From positions 1-64,000 of the forward strand of contig NZ_JAPFPY010000006.1 in assembly GCF_026240945.1 (NCBI RefSeq): a stretch of 64,000 nt of DNA. The letters run 5' to 3'. Made by a program: the position numbers and the translations under genes. Within the stretch, counting starts at the first letter, position 1, and every line of letters begins with the position of its first letter. Shown here piece after piece: positions 1-10,184 of this stretch. The notes under the pieces are model-generated. The model was not told the origin of the DNA and ran no database searches. It was given only the letters and a program-made list of their open reading frames with translations. Source of the stretch: Mycolicibacterium sp. J2 (GTDB lineage: Bacteria; Actinomycetota; Actinomycetes; Mycobacteriales; Mycobacteriaceae).

Positions 1-2
1 AC

Positions 3-416
3 CGCATCGTCGGGTACTCGATCGACTCCCGAATGAAGTCCCGGTTGGCCACCACAGCGCTCAGTAGTGCGGTAGCACGCCGCGGTGATGTGGCCGGATG
101 CATAGTCCACACCGATCGTGGATCTCAGTTCAGGTCAAGGAGATTCGTCCATGCACTGGGCCGCTATGAGATGGTCGGCTCGATGGGTCGAGTCGGCGCG
201 GCCGGTGACAATGCGGCCATGGAGAGCTTCTTCGCGCTGCTGCAGAAGAACGTGCTCGATCGCCGCCGCTGGAGCACCCGAGAAGAGCTGCGGATCGCGA
301 TCGTCACCTGGATCGAGCGGACCTACCATCGGCGCCGACGCCAGGCCGGACTCGGACGGTTGACCCCGATCGAATTCGAAGCAATCATGACCACACCGGC
401 CAGTCAGGCTGCGTGA
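3..416 (+). CDS. IS3-family transposase OrfB, C-terminal fragment (gene starts before the window)
   Basis: The frame is open from base 3, so the gene enters from outside the window; the first ATG is at 33. The visible 137 residues are the end of a DDE (rve-type) integrase core. HTDRGSQF carries the second catalytic Asp, and GDNAAMESFFALLQKN carries the catalytic Glu region of the IS3 group. A basic tail typical of OrfB follows (RRRRQAGLGRLTPIEF). The protein would cut and join the ends of its own element. The right end of the IS must lie between the stop and imuB, about 417-475, but I could not identify its terminal repeat without the left end. There is no sign of decay in what can be seen. 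Family assignment is confident; the element name is unknown. Confidence 0.9.
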   Translation, partial: RIVGYSIDSRMKSRLATTALSSAVARRGDVAGCIVHTDRGSQFRSRRFVHALGRYEMVGSMGRVGAAGDNAAMESFFALLQKNVLDRRRWSTREELRIAIVTWIERTYHRRRRQAGLGRLTPIEFEAIMTTPASQAA

Positions 417-475
417 CCGAAAACTGTCACCTGATCGTGCAGCAGACCCGAGCGCTCTTTCGCTGCTGCGCAGCA

Positions 476-2059
476 TCACTCGTAGATCCCCTCCACATAC
501 CAGCGGCGCTGCCGGTAACACAGCAACATGGCGGGCCCCGGGTCGGTGCGGTCGCCGAGCAGCACCTGCGCCCGTGCGGTTCGGCCGGCGCGCGCCGAGC
601 CGGGATCCCACCACCGTTCGTCGACCGGCCAGGGGCCGGCCCACCACTGCAGCGTCGCGGAATGTCCCGGTGATCTCAGCTGGGCCGGGACGGCGGAGAA
701 CAGTCCGCGAGCCGTCACCCGCACCGGATCGCCTTCTGTGTCGAGCAGTTCCACCGGGTCGTCGAGCAGGACCGCAGGCGCGGGCGCGGGTAACTGTCCC
801 GGCCACGGCTGGTCCGGGTCGGCCGCGGGCACCGGTTCGTCACCCAGAGCCGTGAAGGCGATGCGCTCGGCGGGCCCGCGCCCCCCGCTGAGCACCGGCA
901 CCTGCACCGCCTCCGGCCCCAGTAGGCCCTGCACTCGCACCAGCGCACGCCTGGCCCGCAGCCGGTCGTCGTCACCGGAGGACCCCCACAGCGGCAACTG
1001 CAGCGCACCGGCCGACACCACCTCCACCGGATGCAGCCGCAGCGTGGTGATCGGTCCGGTGGGCCCCGGTCCGCCGAGCGAACGCCGCGTGAGCCAGCCG
1101 TCGAGCTGCCAGCGCACCCGATCGGCGGTGGCGTCCTCGGACAGCGGCTCGGCGCACCGCCAAACTCGGTGCAGCTCCTCGCCGTTGGCGGTGACGGCTT
1201 GGATGGCCAGCCGGGTGCAGCCCACACCGGCCGACTCCAGGCTGCGGTGCAGCTCGCCGGCCAGCGACCGGCCGGCGAAAGCCGCCGCGTCCACCCGGTC
1301 GATCGGCGGATCGCAGTGCATCACGGCATCGAGGTCACGTTCCGGTTCACGTCCCGACGGCCCGCGGGACGACTCGCCGCAGGCGAATCGGTGCGCGACG
1401 ATCGCATCCGCGCCGAACCGGGAGGCCACATCGGTGCGGGACAGTTCGGCGAACTGTCCGATCTTTCGAATTCCCATGCGCCACAACAGGTCGGCGAGAT
1501 CTTCTCGCCCGGGTGACGCCAGGCTCGGTTCGGTGGCCAATTCCCGGATGGACAGATCGGACAGGAATGGCGCATCTTCCCCCGGCTCGACGATCCGGCC
1601 GACGCGCGCCGCGAACACCGCTGTGGCCAGTTGGTCGGCAATCCCGGTCTGGCATTCGGCCCCGGCCGCCGCGACCGCGTCGACCAACCGTTCCGCCGCG
1701 GCATGCTCGGATCCGAAATAGCGGGCCGCGCCGCGCACCGGCATGACCAGCAGGCCGGGCCGCAGCACCTCCGCACGGGGCACCACCTCGTCGACCGCCG
1801 CCGTCACCCCTTCGAAATGCCGGGCGTCGCGGGCCGGGTCGGCGGCGCTGACGTACACCTGCGGGCACCGGGCCTGGGCCTCCCGCCGGCGCAGACCGCG
1901 CCGCACCCCGGCGGCCCGCGCCGATGCCGAACACGCGATGACCCGGTTGGCCAACGTCACCGCGATCGGATCGGTGGCGGCCAGACCCGCGGCCGCGGCC
2001 GCGGCCACCGCGGGCCAATCCATGCACCAGAGCGCGAGAACCCGGGACACGCTAGCCAC
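476..2059 (-). CDS. imuB: ImuB, catalytically inactive Y-family polymerase of the mutasome
   Basis: 527 residues. ImuB is the scaffold of the mycobacterial mutasome: with ImuA' it brings the polymerase DnaE2 to the beta clamp for error-prone bypass after DNA damage. The N-terminus has the Y-family fold ([12 protein letters not shown]), but the acidic metal ligands expected in active DinB-type enzymes are absent (Trp-Cys-Met-Asp replaces the usual DMDAFF-type motif). This matches known ImuB proteins. A clamp-binding motif QLPLWG is visible at residues 354-359. The start is GTG at 2059, overlapping the end of imuA' by 8 bases, so the two are co-transcribed and probably translationally coupled; a second GTG lies three codons later. 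Equivalent to Rv3394c by synteny and length. Confidence 0.93.
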   Translation of the reverse strand: MASVSRVLALWCMDWPAVAAAAAAGLAATDPIAVTLANRVIACSASARAAGVRRGLRRREAQARCPQVYVSAADPARDARHFEGVTAAVDEVVPRAEVLRPGLLVMPVRGAARYFGSEHAAAERLVDAVAAAGAECQTGIADQLATAVFAARVGRIVEPGEDAPFLSDLSIRELATEPSLASPGREDLADLLWRMGIRKIGQFAELSRTDVASRFGADAIVAHRFACGESSRGPSGREPERDLDAVMHCDPPIDRVDAAAFAGRSLAGELHRSLESAGVGCTRLAIQAVTANGEELHRVWRCAEPLSEDATADRVRWQLDGWLTRRSLGGPGPTGPITTLRLHPVEVVSAGALQLPLWGSSGDDDRLRARRALVRVQGLLGPEAVQVPVLSGGRGPAERIAFTALGDEPVPAADPDQPWPGQLPAPAPAVLLDDPVELLDTEGDPVRVTARGLFSAVPAQLRSPGHSATLQWWAGPWPVDERWWDPGSARAGRTARAQVLLGDRTDPGPAMLLCYRQRRWYVEGIYE

Positions 2060-2747
2060 CCACGGCGCGGGCCAGTCCGGGGATGCGGCCGCGGCTGCGG
2101 GTCACCAGCCGCACCCGGCCGATCCGCCCGCACCCGGGCACCGGTCCGGTAGCACCCGCGCCGATCACCTCATATCCACTGACGGCCGCATCCAGCCGGG
2201 CCTGTGCCCCCGGCCAATCCCCACCGGTGACCAACAGCGTGCACCCCTTCTGCCGGGCCCGCGCCGTCACCGCTCGGGCCCGGGTCGCCGGAACCACCCG
2301 GCCGGCCAGGTCGAGAACCACCAGGTCCAAACCGTCCAGCAGGACCGCGGCCACCTCGACCGGATCGGCACCGGGGTCCGGGATGACCGCGATCCGGCTC
2401 AGATCCGCCCCCATCTCGGCCGCGGCCAGCAGACAGGCCCGGGGTTGCCCGACGATGGCGGCATGCCCGCCGGCTGCCGTCACCGCGGCCACCATGCTCA
2501 ACGGGAGCGACCGGGCCCCGGTGAGTACGGCCGCAGTCCCGCGCGGCAACGCCACCGGAAGCCTCCCGGCAAGGGATTCCGGGATTGTCAGCAAACTTTC
2601 CGACTCGGGTTCCGCGGTATCCGCACGCACCCCGCCCCGACTTCGGGAGCCGACTCTGGCCGAGACTTCGGCTATTCTTCGCCTCAGGTGTTCAACCTGG
2701 TCATCGCGATTTATGCGCTGCGCGCCCAGGTCGGGAGTCACTGTCAC
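2052..2747 (-). CDS. imuA': ImuA' (RecA-like SOS mutagenesis partner)
   Basis: Encodes the RecA-like accessory protein of the ImuA'-ImuB-DnaE2 mutasome. An ORF is open from 2894, but I place the start at the GTG at 2745-2747, giving 231 residues. It is preceded by GGGAGG seven bases upstream, and everything beyond would be translated across the LexA box at 2783-2798. The core reads as a RecA-fold domain with a strand DLVVLDLAG in the Walker B position and a weak P-loop region ([15 protein letters not shown]) that lacks a canonical GKT. It is first in a two-gene SOS operon with imuB (8-base overlap) and matches Rv3395c in order and size. Confidence 0.88.
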   Translation of the reverse strand: MTVTPDLGAQRINRDDQVEHLRRRIAEVSARVGSRSRGGVRADTAEPESESLLTIPESLAGRLPVALPRGTAAVLTGARSLPLSMVAAVTAAGGHAAIVGQPRACLLAAAEMGADLSRIAVIPDPGADPVEVAAVLLDGLDLVVLDLAGRVVPATRARAVTARARQKGCTLLVTGGDWPGAQARLDAAVSGYEVIGAGATGPVPGCGRIGRVRLVTRSRGRIPGLARAVGG

Positions 2748-2782
2748 AACAGCACCTCCCGCACCATCGGTTTCAGCCGTAT

Positions 2783-2798
2783 TCGAACGCATGTTCGA
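2783..2798 (-). promoter_or_regulatory. LexA (SOS) box controlling imuA'-imuB
   Basis: TCGAAC-GCAT-GTTCGA is a perfect match to the mycobacterial SOS box (TCGAAC, four bases, GTTCGA). It lies 36 bp upstream of the GTG start chosen for imuA', so LexA would block the promoter until DNA damage. Confidence 0.95.
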
Positions 2799-3095
2799 TC
2801 GCTCGAGTAAACACTTCTCCGGAATCACCGTCAAGCGCAACCCGACGGCCTGCCCCAACTCCCGCGCAGCCTCGCCGACGCCTGGGTAGGCCACGGGGCG
2901 AGGCCCTGTGTAATGCCTGTGCGGCCACCTGGGCGCTGCGCTAAAGTCTGGGCACCAGACCCCGCTTCGGGAGGGGACTGATGCACGGGTGCACAGCGAA
3001 TCACCAGGTAAGATGGCCGTGAACCGTGCGGGATCGACAACGATTCCCCGAAGGCCGGCTCATACACCACTCGGGGGAGAGGTAAGGACCGCATC
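2799..3095. other. Intergenic region between imuA' and the lipoprotein gene
   Basis: No convincing full-size gene. A -10-like TAAAGT lies at 2942-2947 on the plus strand and could serve the lipoprotein gene. A 28-codon ORF (3013-3099, ATG) ends with its TGA overlapping the lipoprotein ATG as ATGA; see findings. Otherwise nothing recognised. Confidence 0.4.
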
Positions 3096-3350
3096 ATGAA
3101 TTCACATCTGACCCGCCGTGTCTCGGCGGCCATCGGGGGCGCTGCCATCCTCGCGATGATCGGCTTCACTGCCGCCTGTAGCTCCGAGGAGAAGAAGTCT
3201 CCCGAGACGTCGACCACCACCACGACCACCACCACGACGGCCCCGTCGGTCGAGCCCACCGAGAAGTCGATCAGCCCCTCCGGCGGTAACAAGTTCACCC
3301 CCACGGTGAAGGCCCCGCCGGCGCCGACCGCCATCCCCGGGGACAACTGA
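3096..3350 (+). CDS. Small Thr-rich lipoprotein (Rv3395A-like)
   Basis: 84 residues. The signal peptide has a positively charged start (MNSHLTRR), a hydrophobic core and a lipobox ending FTAAC at residue 28, so the mature protein should be lipidated on Cys28 and held on the outer face of the cytoplasmic membrane. The mature part is a low-complexity linker: SSEEKK, a run of nine Thr residues, then a Pro-rich tail. There is no enzymatic domain. The ribosome-binding site is GGTAAGGA. A small membrane-associated ORF sits at the same place in M. tuberculosis (Rv3395A), between imuA' and guaA. The function is unknown. It is followed 30 bp later by the S53 protease gene and may be in the same transcript. 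Confidence 0.75.
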   Translation: MNSHLTRRVSAAIGGAAILAMIGFTAACSSEEKKSPETSTTTTTTTTTAPSVEPTEKSISPSGGNKFTPTVKAPPAPTAIPGDN

Positions 3351-3379
3351 CCCGCCGATACGAGTGAGCCGGGCCCGCA

Positions 3380-5014
3380 ATGCGCGGGTCCGGCGCCTCG
3401 AACGTGAACCGACACCACACGGGTATCGCCCACTGGCTACCGGCACTCCTGCTCGCCGGTGTGCTGGTCTTTGCCTCTGATCTGCCGATCAGCCGACATC
3501 TCTTGGGGGCCAACCTCATCCAGGGGCCCTACGCGTCGCTGCTGGCTGCCTCCACCGACCTGGGTCCGGCCCGGCCACAGCAGATCCAGCTGACGGCGGC
3601 GCTCACCGGTCATCAGCGTCCCGACGATCTGATGAACTGGACCCAGGCCCGGGGACTCACGGTCTCCTGGCGCCCCAGTGACGACTGGGCCATCGTCGAG
3701 GGCAACCCCGACGCCATCGCGCGCGCCTTCGACGTCACCGTGCACGACTACCGGGGCAAGCAGGGTCAGCAGTTCTACGCCTCACCCCAGCAGCCCCAGG
3801 TGCCCGAGGCACTGCGCGGCGAGGTCACCGAACTCGGGCGGATCCTGGGCTACACCCCCCACCACGTGTCCCGCCCCGATATCGCGCTGGATGTCCCCGA
3901 CCGCGGCCTGACCCCGACTGCCCTGCTGACCACCTACAACGCCGACAAGCTCGTCGCCGACGGCTTCACCGGTAAGGGCACCACGATCGTCATCTTCGCG
4001 TTCAGCGGTTACGACCAGAAGGATCTCGACACCTTCGCCAATCTGTTCACCCTGCCCAGGTTCACCCCGGAGACGTTCGGTGACCCGCTCCCCGTCGCAC
4101 ACGGCGAGACGACCATGGATCTGCAAGTGGCACACGCCGTTGCACCCGACGCCCGCAAGGTCGTGGTCAACGCCCGGCCGACGGTCCAAGGGGACGGCGC
4201 CTACCAGAAGATCGGCAAACTGTTCGAAGACGTCGACCGGGCCTACCCCGGTGCGATCTGGAGCCTGTCGATCGGCTGGGGCTGCGACAAGTTGCTCACC
4301 GCGGCAGATCTGGCCCCGGTGCGGTCGGCGCTGCTGACCGCGCAGTCCCATGGCACCACCGCCTACAACGCCAGCGGCGACCTGGCCGGGCTGGAGTGCA
4401 AGGGCGGCACCGACTGGGACTCGGTGCCCGGCCCCGACGATATCGGCCTGGATTCGGTGTCGTCGATCCCCGAGATGACCAGCGTCGGCGGCACCACACT
4501 GTCCACCGACGACCGCGGCACCTGGTTGGCCGAGCAGACCTGGTTCGACGTCCCGCTGTCGCAGGGCACCGGCGGGGGCGTGTCCGCCCTGTTCGACCTG
4601 CCGCCGTGGCAACGCGCCGCGGCCGGTCAGGTACCCCCGGCCCGCAACACCGGCAAGCGGATGACCCCCGACATCTCGGCGGTGGCCGATCCGTTCACCG
4701 GCGTCAAGATCGTGCTGGGCGGCGACCTGGTGATCGGCGGCGGCACCTCGCAGTCCGCCCCCATCTGGGCCGGGCTGACCGCGATCATGGACCAGTATCT
4801 GCTGGCCAACGGAGGCACCCTCATCGGCGAGATCAACCCCCTGCTGTACCGGATCGCGCAGGGCGCACCCCGGCCCGCCTTCCGCGACATCACCCTCGGC
4901 GGCAACGCCGTGGATATCGCCACCCCGGGTTATGACCTGGTCAGCGGACTGGGCACCCCCGACGTAGACAACCTCGCCCGCAATCTGCTCATCGCACAAC
5001 GAGTCCAGGCCTGA
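3380..5014 (+). CDS. Sedolisin (S53) family serine protease with propeptide
   Basis: 544 residues. An N-terminal hydrophobic segment (about 19-33) acts as signal or anchor. A pro-kumamolisin activation domain follows (about 65-165), then the S53 catalytic domain. The sedolisin catalytic set can be seen: Glu243 and Asp247 in GETTMDLQVAH, the oxyanion Asp334 in YNASGDLAG, and the nucleophile Ser457 in GGGTSQSAP. The C-terminal DITLGGNA...SGLGTPD segment is the usual calcium site. S53 enzymes are acid-active endopeptidases, so an extracytoplasmic role in acidic surroundings is likely; the substrate is unknown. The start is ATG 3380; a GTG at 3404 is an alternative. The stop overlaps the next ATG by one base (TGATG), which suggests a coupled function. 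Confidence 0.9.
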   Translation: MRGSGASNVNRHHTGIAHWLPALLLAGVLVFASDLPISRHLLGANLIQGPYASLLAASTDLGPARPQQIQLTAALTGHQRPDDLMNWTQARGLTVSWRPSDDWAIVEGNPDAIARAFDVTVHDYRGKQGQQFYASPQQPQVPEALRGEVTELGRILGYTPHHVSRPDIALDVPDRGLTPTALLTTYNADKLVADGFTGKGTTIVIFAFSGYDQKDLDTFANLFTLPRFTPETFGDPLPVAHGETTMDLQVAHAVAPDARKVVVNARPTVQGDGAYQKIGKLFEDVDRAYPGAIWSLSIGWGCDKLLTAADLAPVRSALLTAQSHGTTAYNASGDLAGLECKGGTDWDSVPGPDDIGLDSVSSIPEMTSVGGTTLSTDDRGTWLAEQTWFDVPLSQGTGGGVSALFDLPPWQRAAAGQVPPARNTGKRMTPDISAVADPFTGVKIVLGGDLVIGGGTSQSAPIWAGLTAIMDQYLLANGGTLIGEINPLLYRIAQGAPRPAFRDITLGGNAVDIATPGYDLVSGLGTPDVDNLARNLLIAQRVQA

Positions 5015-6963
5015 TGACCACCATCGACGACACCGGAACCTCCTCCCCAGCACCGGGAATGGTCGAATGCCCGGTCTGCCGGGTCGACGTCCCCGCCGGC
5101 AAATACTGCGGACTGTGCGGGGTCCCACTCGCCGAGCACGAAGCCGGTGACGGACCACATTGGCTGCGCGCCAGAACCTTCAGCGCCGCGCCCGGCCAGC
5201 ACCTGCTGACCCCGTCGGTCACCAGTTCACTGTTCCCGCACCTGTCCCCGCGCTCACGCAAGGCCTTCCTCCTGGGCCTCGGGCTGCTGCTGGTGGCGCT
5301 GACGCTGGCGACGGTGTTCCGGCTGCCCGCCGCACTCATCACCGTGGCCTCCCTGGGCCTACCGTTGCTGTTCCTGATGTATCTGCGGGAATCCGATCTC
5401 TCCGAAGACATTCCGCGCAGCACCCTGGCCTACACGGCGACACTCGGGATCGGTCTCGGTGTCATCTGGGTGCTGCTCACCGGCGCGGCAGTGGCCCGGG
5501 CCTACGGGGTACCGCTGGGCGCCGGGATCGCCGGCGCGCGCATCATGCGCGACGGCCTCGGTATCCCGGTAGGCGCGATGATCATCATGCTGCTGCCCGC
5601 TGTCGTGGTGCGGCTGACCCGTCCCGGGGTCCGCGAAGCGCTGGACGGCTATGCCATCGGCGCCCTCGGTGCCCTCACGTTCACCGGCGCCGCGACACTG
5701 ACCCGGCTGGCTCCGCAGTTCACCACCGGCATGGTGGCCCGCGCCCGGCCGCTGGACGGGCTGTTGGTCGAGGCGGGGATCCGCGGGGTCGCCATGCCCA
5801 TCACCGCTGCCGCCGTCGGTGGATTGATCGGTGCCGCGCTGTGGTTCACCCGACCACCGTCCAAGGCCGGGAAGAACCGTGGGTTCGTCCGCGTCACCCT
5901 GGTGTCGATCGCCGTGGTCGTCGTCGCCGTCTATGCGGCGATCGGCCTGATCGACGTGGTTCGCGTCCCGCAGTGGCTGCAGCTGGCCGTCCATCTGACC
6001 CTGTCCGCGCTGGCGCTGCTGGCGCTGCGCATCGGCCTGCACCTGGCGTTGCTGCACGAGGCACAGGACGATATGCGAGCCGACGAGCCACTGCTGTGCA
6101 CCGAGTGCAACCATGTGGTGCCCGATGCCCCCTTCTGTGCCTTCTGCGGTGCCGCGATGCATGCGTCCTCGCGCAAATCCCGCAATTCCCGCCGCCAGGA
6201 ACGCCCGATCCGGCTCGCCGAAGAGCAGGCCAGCGGCCCCATCGTCGTCGGGCTGGCGCCCGGGTATTCCCTGCACGCCGGGACCTTCGCCGCTCCCCCG
6301 CCGCACAAGACGTCCTTCCGCTGGCTGGCCTTGGTGCTGAGCATCACGATCCTGGTGGTGGCCGCCGGGCTGGTCGGTCTGTCCGGCCTGCTGACCAAAC
6401 CGTCGGCCCGGTACGTGTGCCCGCCGGACTGCGGCCGGCCGCCGATGGGACAGCCGGTGACCATCAATCCGCGCTTCACCGCCAGCGACGGCTCCTTCTC
6501 GGTCTCCTACCCGTCCCCCGATTCGGCCTACAAGGTGACCACCACCGACAACAGCGTGACCGCGGTATTCGAGGCCAGTGACGGCGGCACCCTGCGGCTG
6601 TTCAGCGAGCCGGCCAACGGCCGGTCGCCCCGCGATATCGCCAACGCGTTGGTCAAGAAGACGTTCCCCGACACCAAGATCGCCTACGAGATCCCCAATG
6701 CGATGGTCGGATACCAGCCCGGCTACGGCCTGGTCGCCGACTGCTGGCCGCAAGGCGCCATGAGCAGCTACACCCGGATGCGACTGGTGGTGATCGCAGC
6801 CGTGAAGAACGATGTCGCCCTGGTCGCCGGGGCGGTCGGGCCGTACCACGCCTTCGGCCCCGACTTCGGCTCGGGCAAACCCTCGGCGGTCGGCTTGGAG
6901 ATCGCGCTGGACATGGGCAAGTACGTCAACAGCTTCAGCTGGCGGGGTGACCCGCCGCGCTGA
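5014..6963 (+). CDS. Zinc-ribbon polytopic membrane protein with extracytoplasmic C-terminal domain
   Basis: 649 residues, not assigned to a characterised family. Residues 17-38 are a zinc ribbon (CPVCRVDV...CGLCG) and a second one lies mid-protein (CTECNHVV...CAFCG). Between them are about eight hydrophobic segments from residue 84 to 350. A further transmembrane helix (about 435-460) is followed by a soluble tail starting YVCPPDCGRPP, which should face outside the membrane. The arrangement is cytoplasmic ribbons, membrane bundle, external sensor-like domain. It is translationally linked to the S53 protease upstream (one-base overlap), so it may anchor, export or regulate that protease; this is inference. 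I considered a PrsW-type intramembrane protease but did not see its Glu-Glu motif. Confidence 0.7.
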   Translation: MTTIDDTGTSSPAPGMVECPVCRVDVPAGKYCGLCGVPLAEHEAGDGPHWLRARTFSAAPGQHLLTPSVTSSLFPHLSPRSRKAFLLGLGLLLVALTLATVFRLPAALITVASLGLPLLFLMYLRESDLSEDIPRSTLAYTATLGIGLGVIWVLLTGAAVARAYGVPLGAGIAGARIMRDGLGIPVGAMIIMLLPAVVVRLTRPGVREALDGYAIGALGALTFTGAATLTRLAPQFTTGMVARARPLDGLLVEAGIRGVAMPITAAAVGGLIGAALWFTRPPSKAGKNRGFVRVTLVSIAVVVVAVYAAIGLIDVVRVPQWLQLAVHLTLSALALLALRIGLHLALLHEAQDDMRADEPLLCTECNHVVPDAPFCAFCGAAMHASSRKSRNSRRQERPIRLAEEQASGPIVVGLAPGYSLHAGTFAAPPPHKTSFRWLALVLSITILVVAAGLVGLSGLLTKPSARYVCPPDCGRPPMGQPVTINPRFTASDGSFSVSYPSPDSAYKVTTTDNSVTAVFEASDGGTLRLFSEPANGRSPRDIANALVKKTFPDTKIAYEIPNAMVGYQPGYGLVADCWPQGAMSSYTRMRLVVIAAVKNDVALVAGAVGPYHAFGPDFGSGKPSAVGLEIALDMGKYVNSFSWRGDPPR

Positions 6964-6975
6964 AACCGGTGGCGC

Positions 6976-8568
<1,593 letters not shown>

Positions 8569-8574
8569 CTGAAC

Positions 8575-8580
8575 AGTCTA
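8575..8580 (-). promoter_or_regulatory. Candidate -10 element for leaderless guaA mRNA
   Basis: Read on the minus strand, TAGACT stands six bases before the guaA GTG, which is the spacing expected if transcription starts at the start codon itself. It overlaps the last codons of the upstream TetR gene. No clear -35 was seen. Confidence 0.5.
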
Positions 8581-9162
8581 AGAGTTAGGCCGCCGCGCGC
8601 CCGGTTGGCCTCCGCCCGAGCTCAGGATCCGGTCCATCTGGGCATCGACGACGTCGCGCAGCTGCGCGTCGGTGACGTCGTCCAGTCCGGTCGACGAGCG
8701 CAGGAACGGCTCGAACAGGCGCCAACCGAGTTGCAGGGCAACGGCATTGGCGACCGCCAACCGGGCGGCCCGGTCGTCGTCGCCGTAACCGGGCCGCACC
8801 TTCTGCAGCAGTGCGGCCATGTTCGGGTACCTGGTCTGCAGCTGGCCCACCGGATATCCGTCCAGCAGGGCCCTGGCCAGCACGCGGATGTGCCGGCCGG
8901 TGGCGTGTTCCATCTCGGCGGCGGACGCTCCGTCCGACATCAGCGCCATCAGGCCGGCACCCAGATATTCCAGCACCGCGCCGACCAGGCGTTCCTTGGT
9001 GCCGAAGTGGCGGTACACCAGGCCGTGGTTGACCCGGGAGCGGGCCGCGATGTCGCGGATCGAGGTGGCCGAGGGTCCACGTTGGGCGAACAGGTCCGCC
9101 GCGGCATCCAGCACGGCGGCCACCACTTCGTCCCGGCCGGACGGTGGCGAGCTTGTAGTCAC
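8578..9162 (-). CDS. TetR-family repressor of the adjacent sulfatase dioxygenase (Rv3405c-like)
   Basis: 194 residues. The N-terminal helix-turn-helix is clear (about 33-55: SIRDIAARSRVNHGLVYRHF), and the C-terminal ligand domain is variable as usual. The gene is divergent from the dioxygenase at 9226, and the gap holds two copies of one palindrome. The start is the GTG at 9160-9162, six bases after a TACTGT -10, so the transcript is probably leaderless. The first palindrome covers this start, the classical arrangement for autorepression. The same TetR/dioxygenase pair exists in M. tuberculosis as Rv3405c/Rv3406. The inducing ligand is unknown; a sulfate ester or its breakdown product is a guess. 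Confidence 0.88.
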   Translation of the reverse strand: MTTSSPPSGRDEVVAAVLDAAADLFAQRGPSATSIRDIAARSRVNHGLVYRHFGTKERLVGAVLEYLGAGLMALMSDGASAAEMEHATGRHIRVLARALLDGYPVGQLQTRYPNMAALLQKVRPGYGDDDRAARLAVANAVALQLGWRLFEPFLRSSTGLDDVTDAQLRDVVDAQMDRILSSGGGQPGARRPNS

Positions 9163-9170
9163 CTGACTAC
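9155..9170. promoter_or_regulatory. Palindromic TetR operator, copy 1
   Basis: GTAGTCA-CC-TGACTAC, two 7-base arms around two bases. It overlaps the start codon and predicted transcription start of the TetR gene on the minus strand. Confidence 0.8.
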
Positions 9171-9180
9171 AGTAGCGGGT

Positions 9181-9196
9181 GTAGTCACCTGACTAC
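9181..9196. promoter_or_regulatory. Palindromic TetR operator, copy 2
   Basis: An exact second copy of the 16-base palindrome, 26 bp (about 2.5 helical turns) from the first and 30 bp before the dioxygenase ATG. It is placed to block the plus-strand gene. Confidence 0.8.
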
Positions 9197-9225
9197 ACCC
9201 GCTCCGCACCCCTCGAAGGACCGAC

Positions 9226-10101
9226 ATGAGCATCACCGTCACCCAGCTCGGCAGCCGTATCGGCGCCCGCATCGACGGCGTCACCCTCGGTGGCGACCTC
9301 GACGCCGCCACCGTCACCGCCATCCGCACCGCCCTGTTGCGCCACAAGGTGGTGTTCTTCGGTGACCAGCACGATCTCGACGACGACCGCCAGCAGGCTT
9401 TCGCCGGGCTCCTGGGCACCCCGATCGGCCACCACGCCTTCAAGGGCGCCGGCGTGATCGCACCGATCGATTCCGATTACGCGAAGGCCACCCGCTGGCA
9501 CACCGACGTCACCTTCCTGCCCGACTATCCGGCGATCTCGGTGCTGCGGGCGGTGACCCTGCCCCGTTACGGCGGCTCGACACTGTGGGCCTCTACCGCG
9601 GCCGGCTATGACGCGCTGCCGGATGCGCTCAAGCGCCTCGCCGAGAACCTGTGGGCACTGCACAGCAACCGGTACGACTACGCCGCCGCCCCGGTCGACG
9701 AAGCCACCGAGACCCAGCGTGCGCTGCGGGAGATGTTTGCGAAGCCGGACTTCCGCACCGAGCACCCGGTGGTGCGAGTGCATCCCGAGACCGGAGAGCG
9801 CACCCTGCTCGCCGGTGATTTCGTCCGCGGCCTGCTCGGGATGGACAGCCACGAGTCCCACACCGTGCTGGATCTATTGCAGCGACGGATCACCCTGCCG
9901 GAGAACACCATTCGATGGAACTGGGCGCCCGGTGACGTCGCCATGTGGGACAACCGGGCCACCCAGCATCGCGCCGTCGACGACTATGACGACCAGCGCC
10001 GGGTGATGCACCGGGTCACCCTGGCCGGTGACGTCCCCGTCGACGTGTACGGCCGGCGCAGCCGCGCCGTCGGGGAGGGGACGGAACGCCAGGCCGGCTG
10101 A
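9226..10101 (+). CDS. Fe(II)/2-oxoglutarate alkylsulfatase dioxygenase (TauD/AtsK type, Rv3406-like)
   Basis: 291 residues. Enzymes of this type hydroxylate the carbon next to a sulfate ester (or sulfonate), using oxygen and 2-oxoglutarate. The product collapses to an aldehyde and sulfate, giving a sulfur source. The iron ligands are visible as His92-x-Asp94 (WHTDVTF) and His248 (TQHRAVDD), and Arg259 is the likely 2-oxoglutarate anchor. The ribosome-binding site AAGGA precedes the ATG. It is divergent from its likely TetR repressor and shares two operators with it. The M. tuberculosis homologue Rv3406 has this activity and can also inactivate some DprE1 inhibitors by oxidation; that is family knowledge and was not tested here. 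Confidence 0.92.
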   Translation: MSITVTQLGSRIGARIDGVTLGGDLDAATVTAIRTALLRHKVVFFGDQHDLDDDRQQAFAGLLGTPIGHHAFKGAGVIAPIDSDYAKATRWHTDVTFLPDYPAISVLRAVTLPRYGGSTLWASTAAGYDALPDALKRLAENLWALHSNRYDYAAAPVDEATETQRALREMFAKPDFRTEHPVVRVHPETGERTLLAGDFVRGLLGMDSHESHTVLDLLQRRITLPENTIRWNWAPGDVAMWDNRATQHRAVDDYDDQRRVMHRVTLAGDVPVDVYGRRSRAVGEGTERQAG

Positions 10102-10184
10102 TCTCACAATCGGGACAAGTATGAGATGGGCCGGAAACGGGCATGGTGGACTAGATATATCCACTAAGCGAAAGCGAGGCCGCC

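Noticed and set aside
3782..5158. A 458-codon open frame on the minus strand opposite the S53 protease
   Set aside because: It is an antisense shadow of a gene with clear sedolisin motifs; its translation is low-complexity Gly/Arg/Asp/His sequence with no family features. The same holds for the long opposite-strand frames over the zinc-ribbon, guaA, guaB, FprB and PTS genes.
5014..6963. PrsW-like intramembrane protease
   Set aside because: The membrane plan is compatible, but the Glu-Glu and His motifs of the family were not found.
10101..10164. Small inverted repeats (ATCTCA...TGAGAT and GTGGA...TCCAC) before the HAD gene
   Set aside because: The arms are only five or six bases with long loops; not strong enough to call a terminator or operator.
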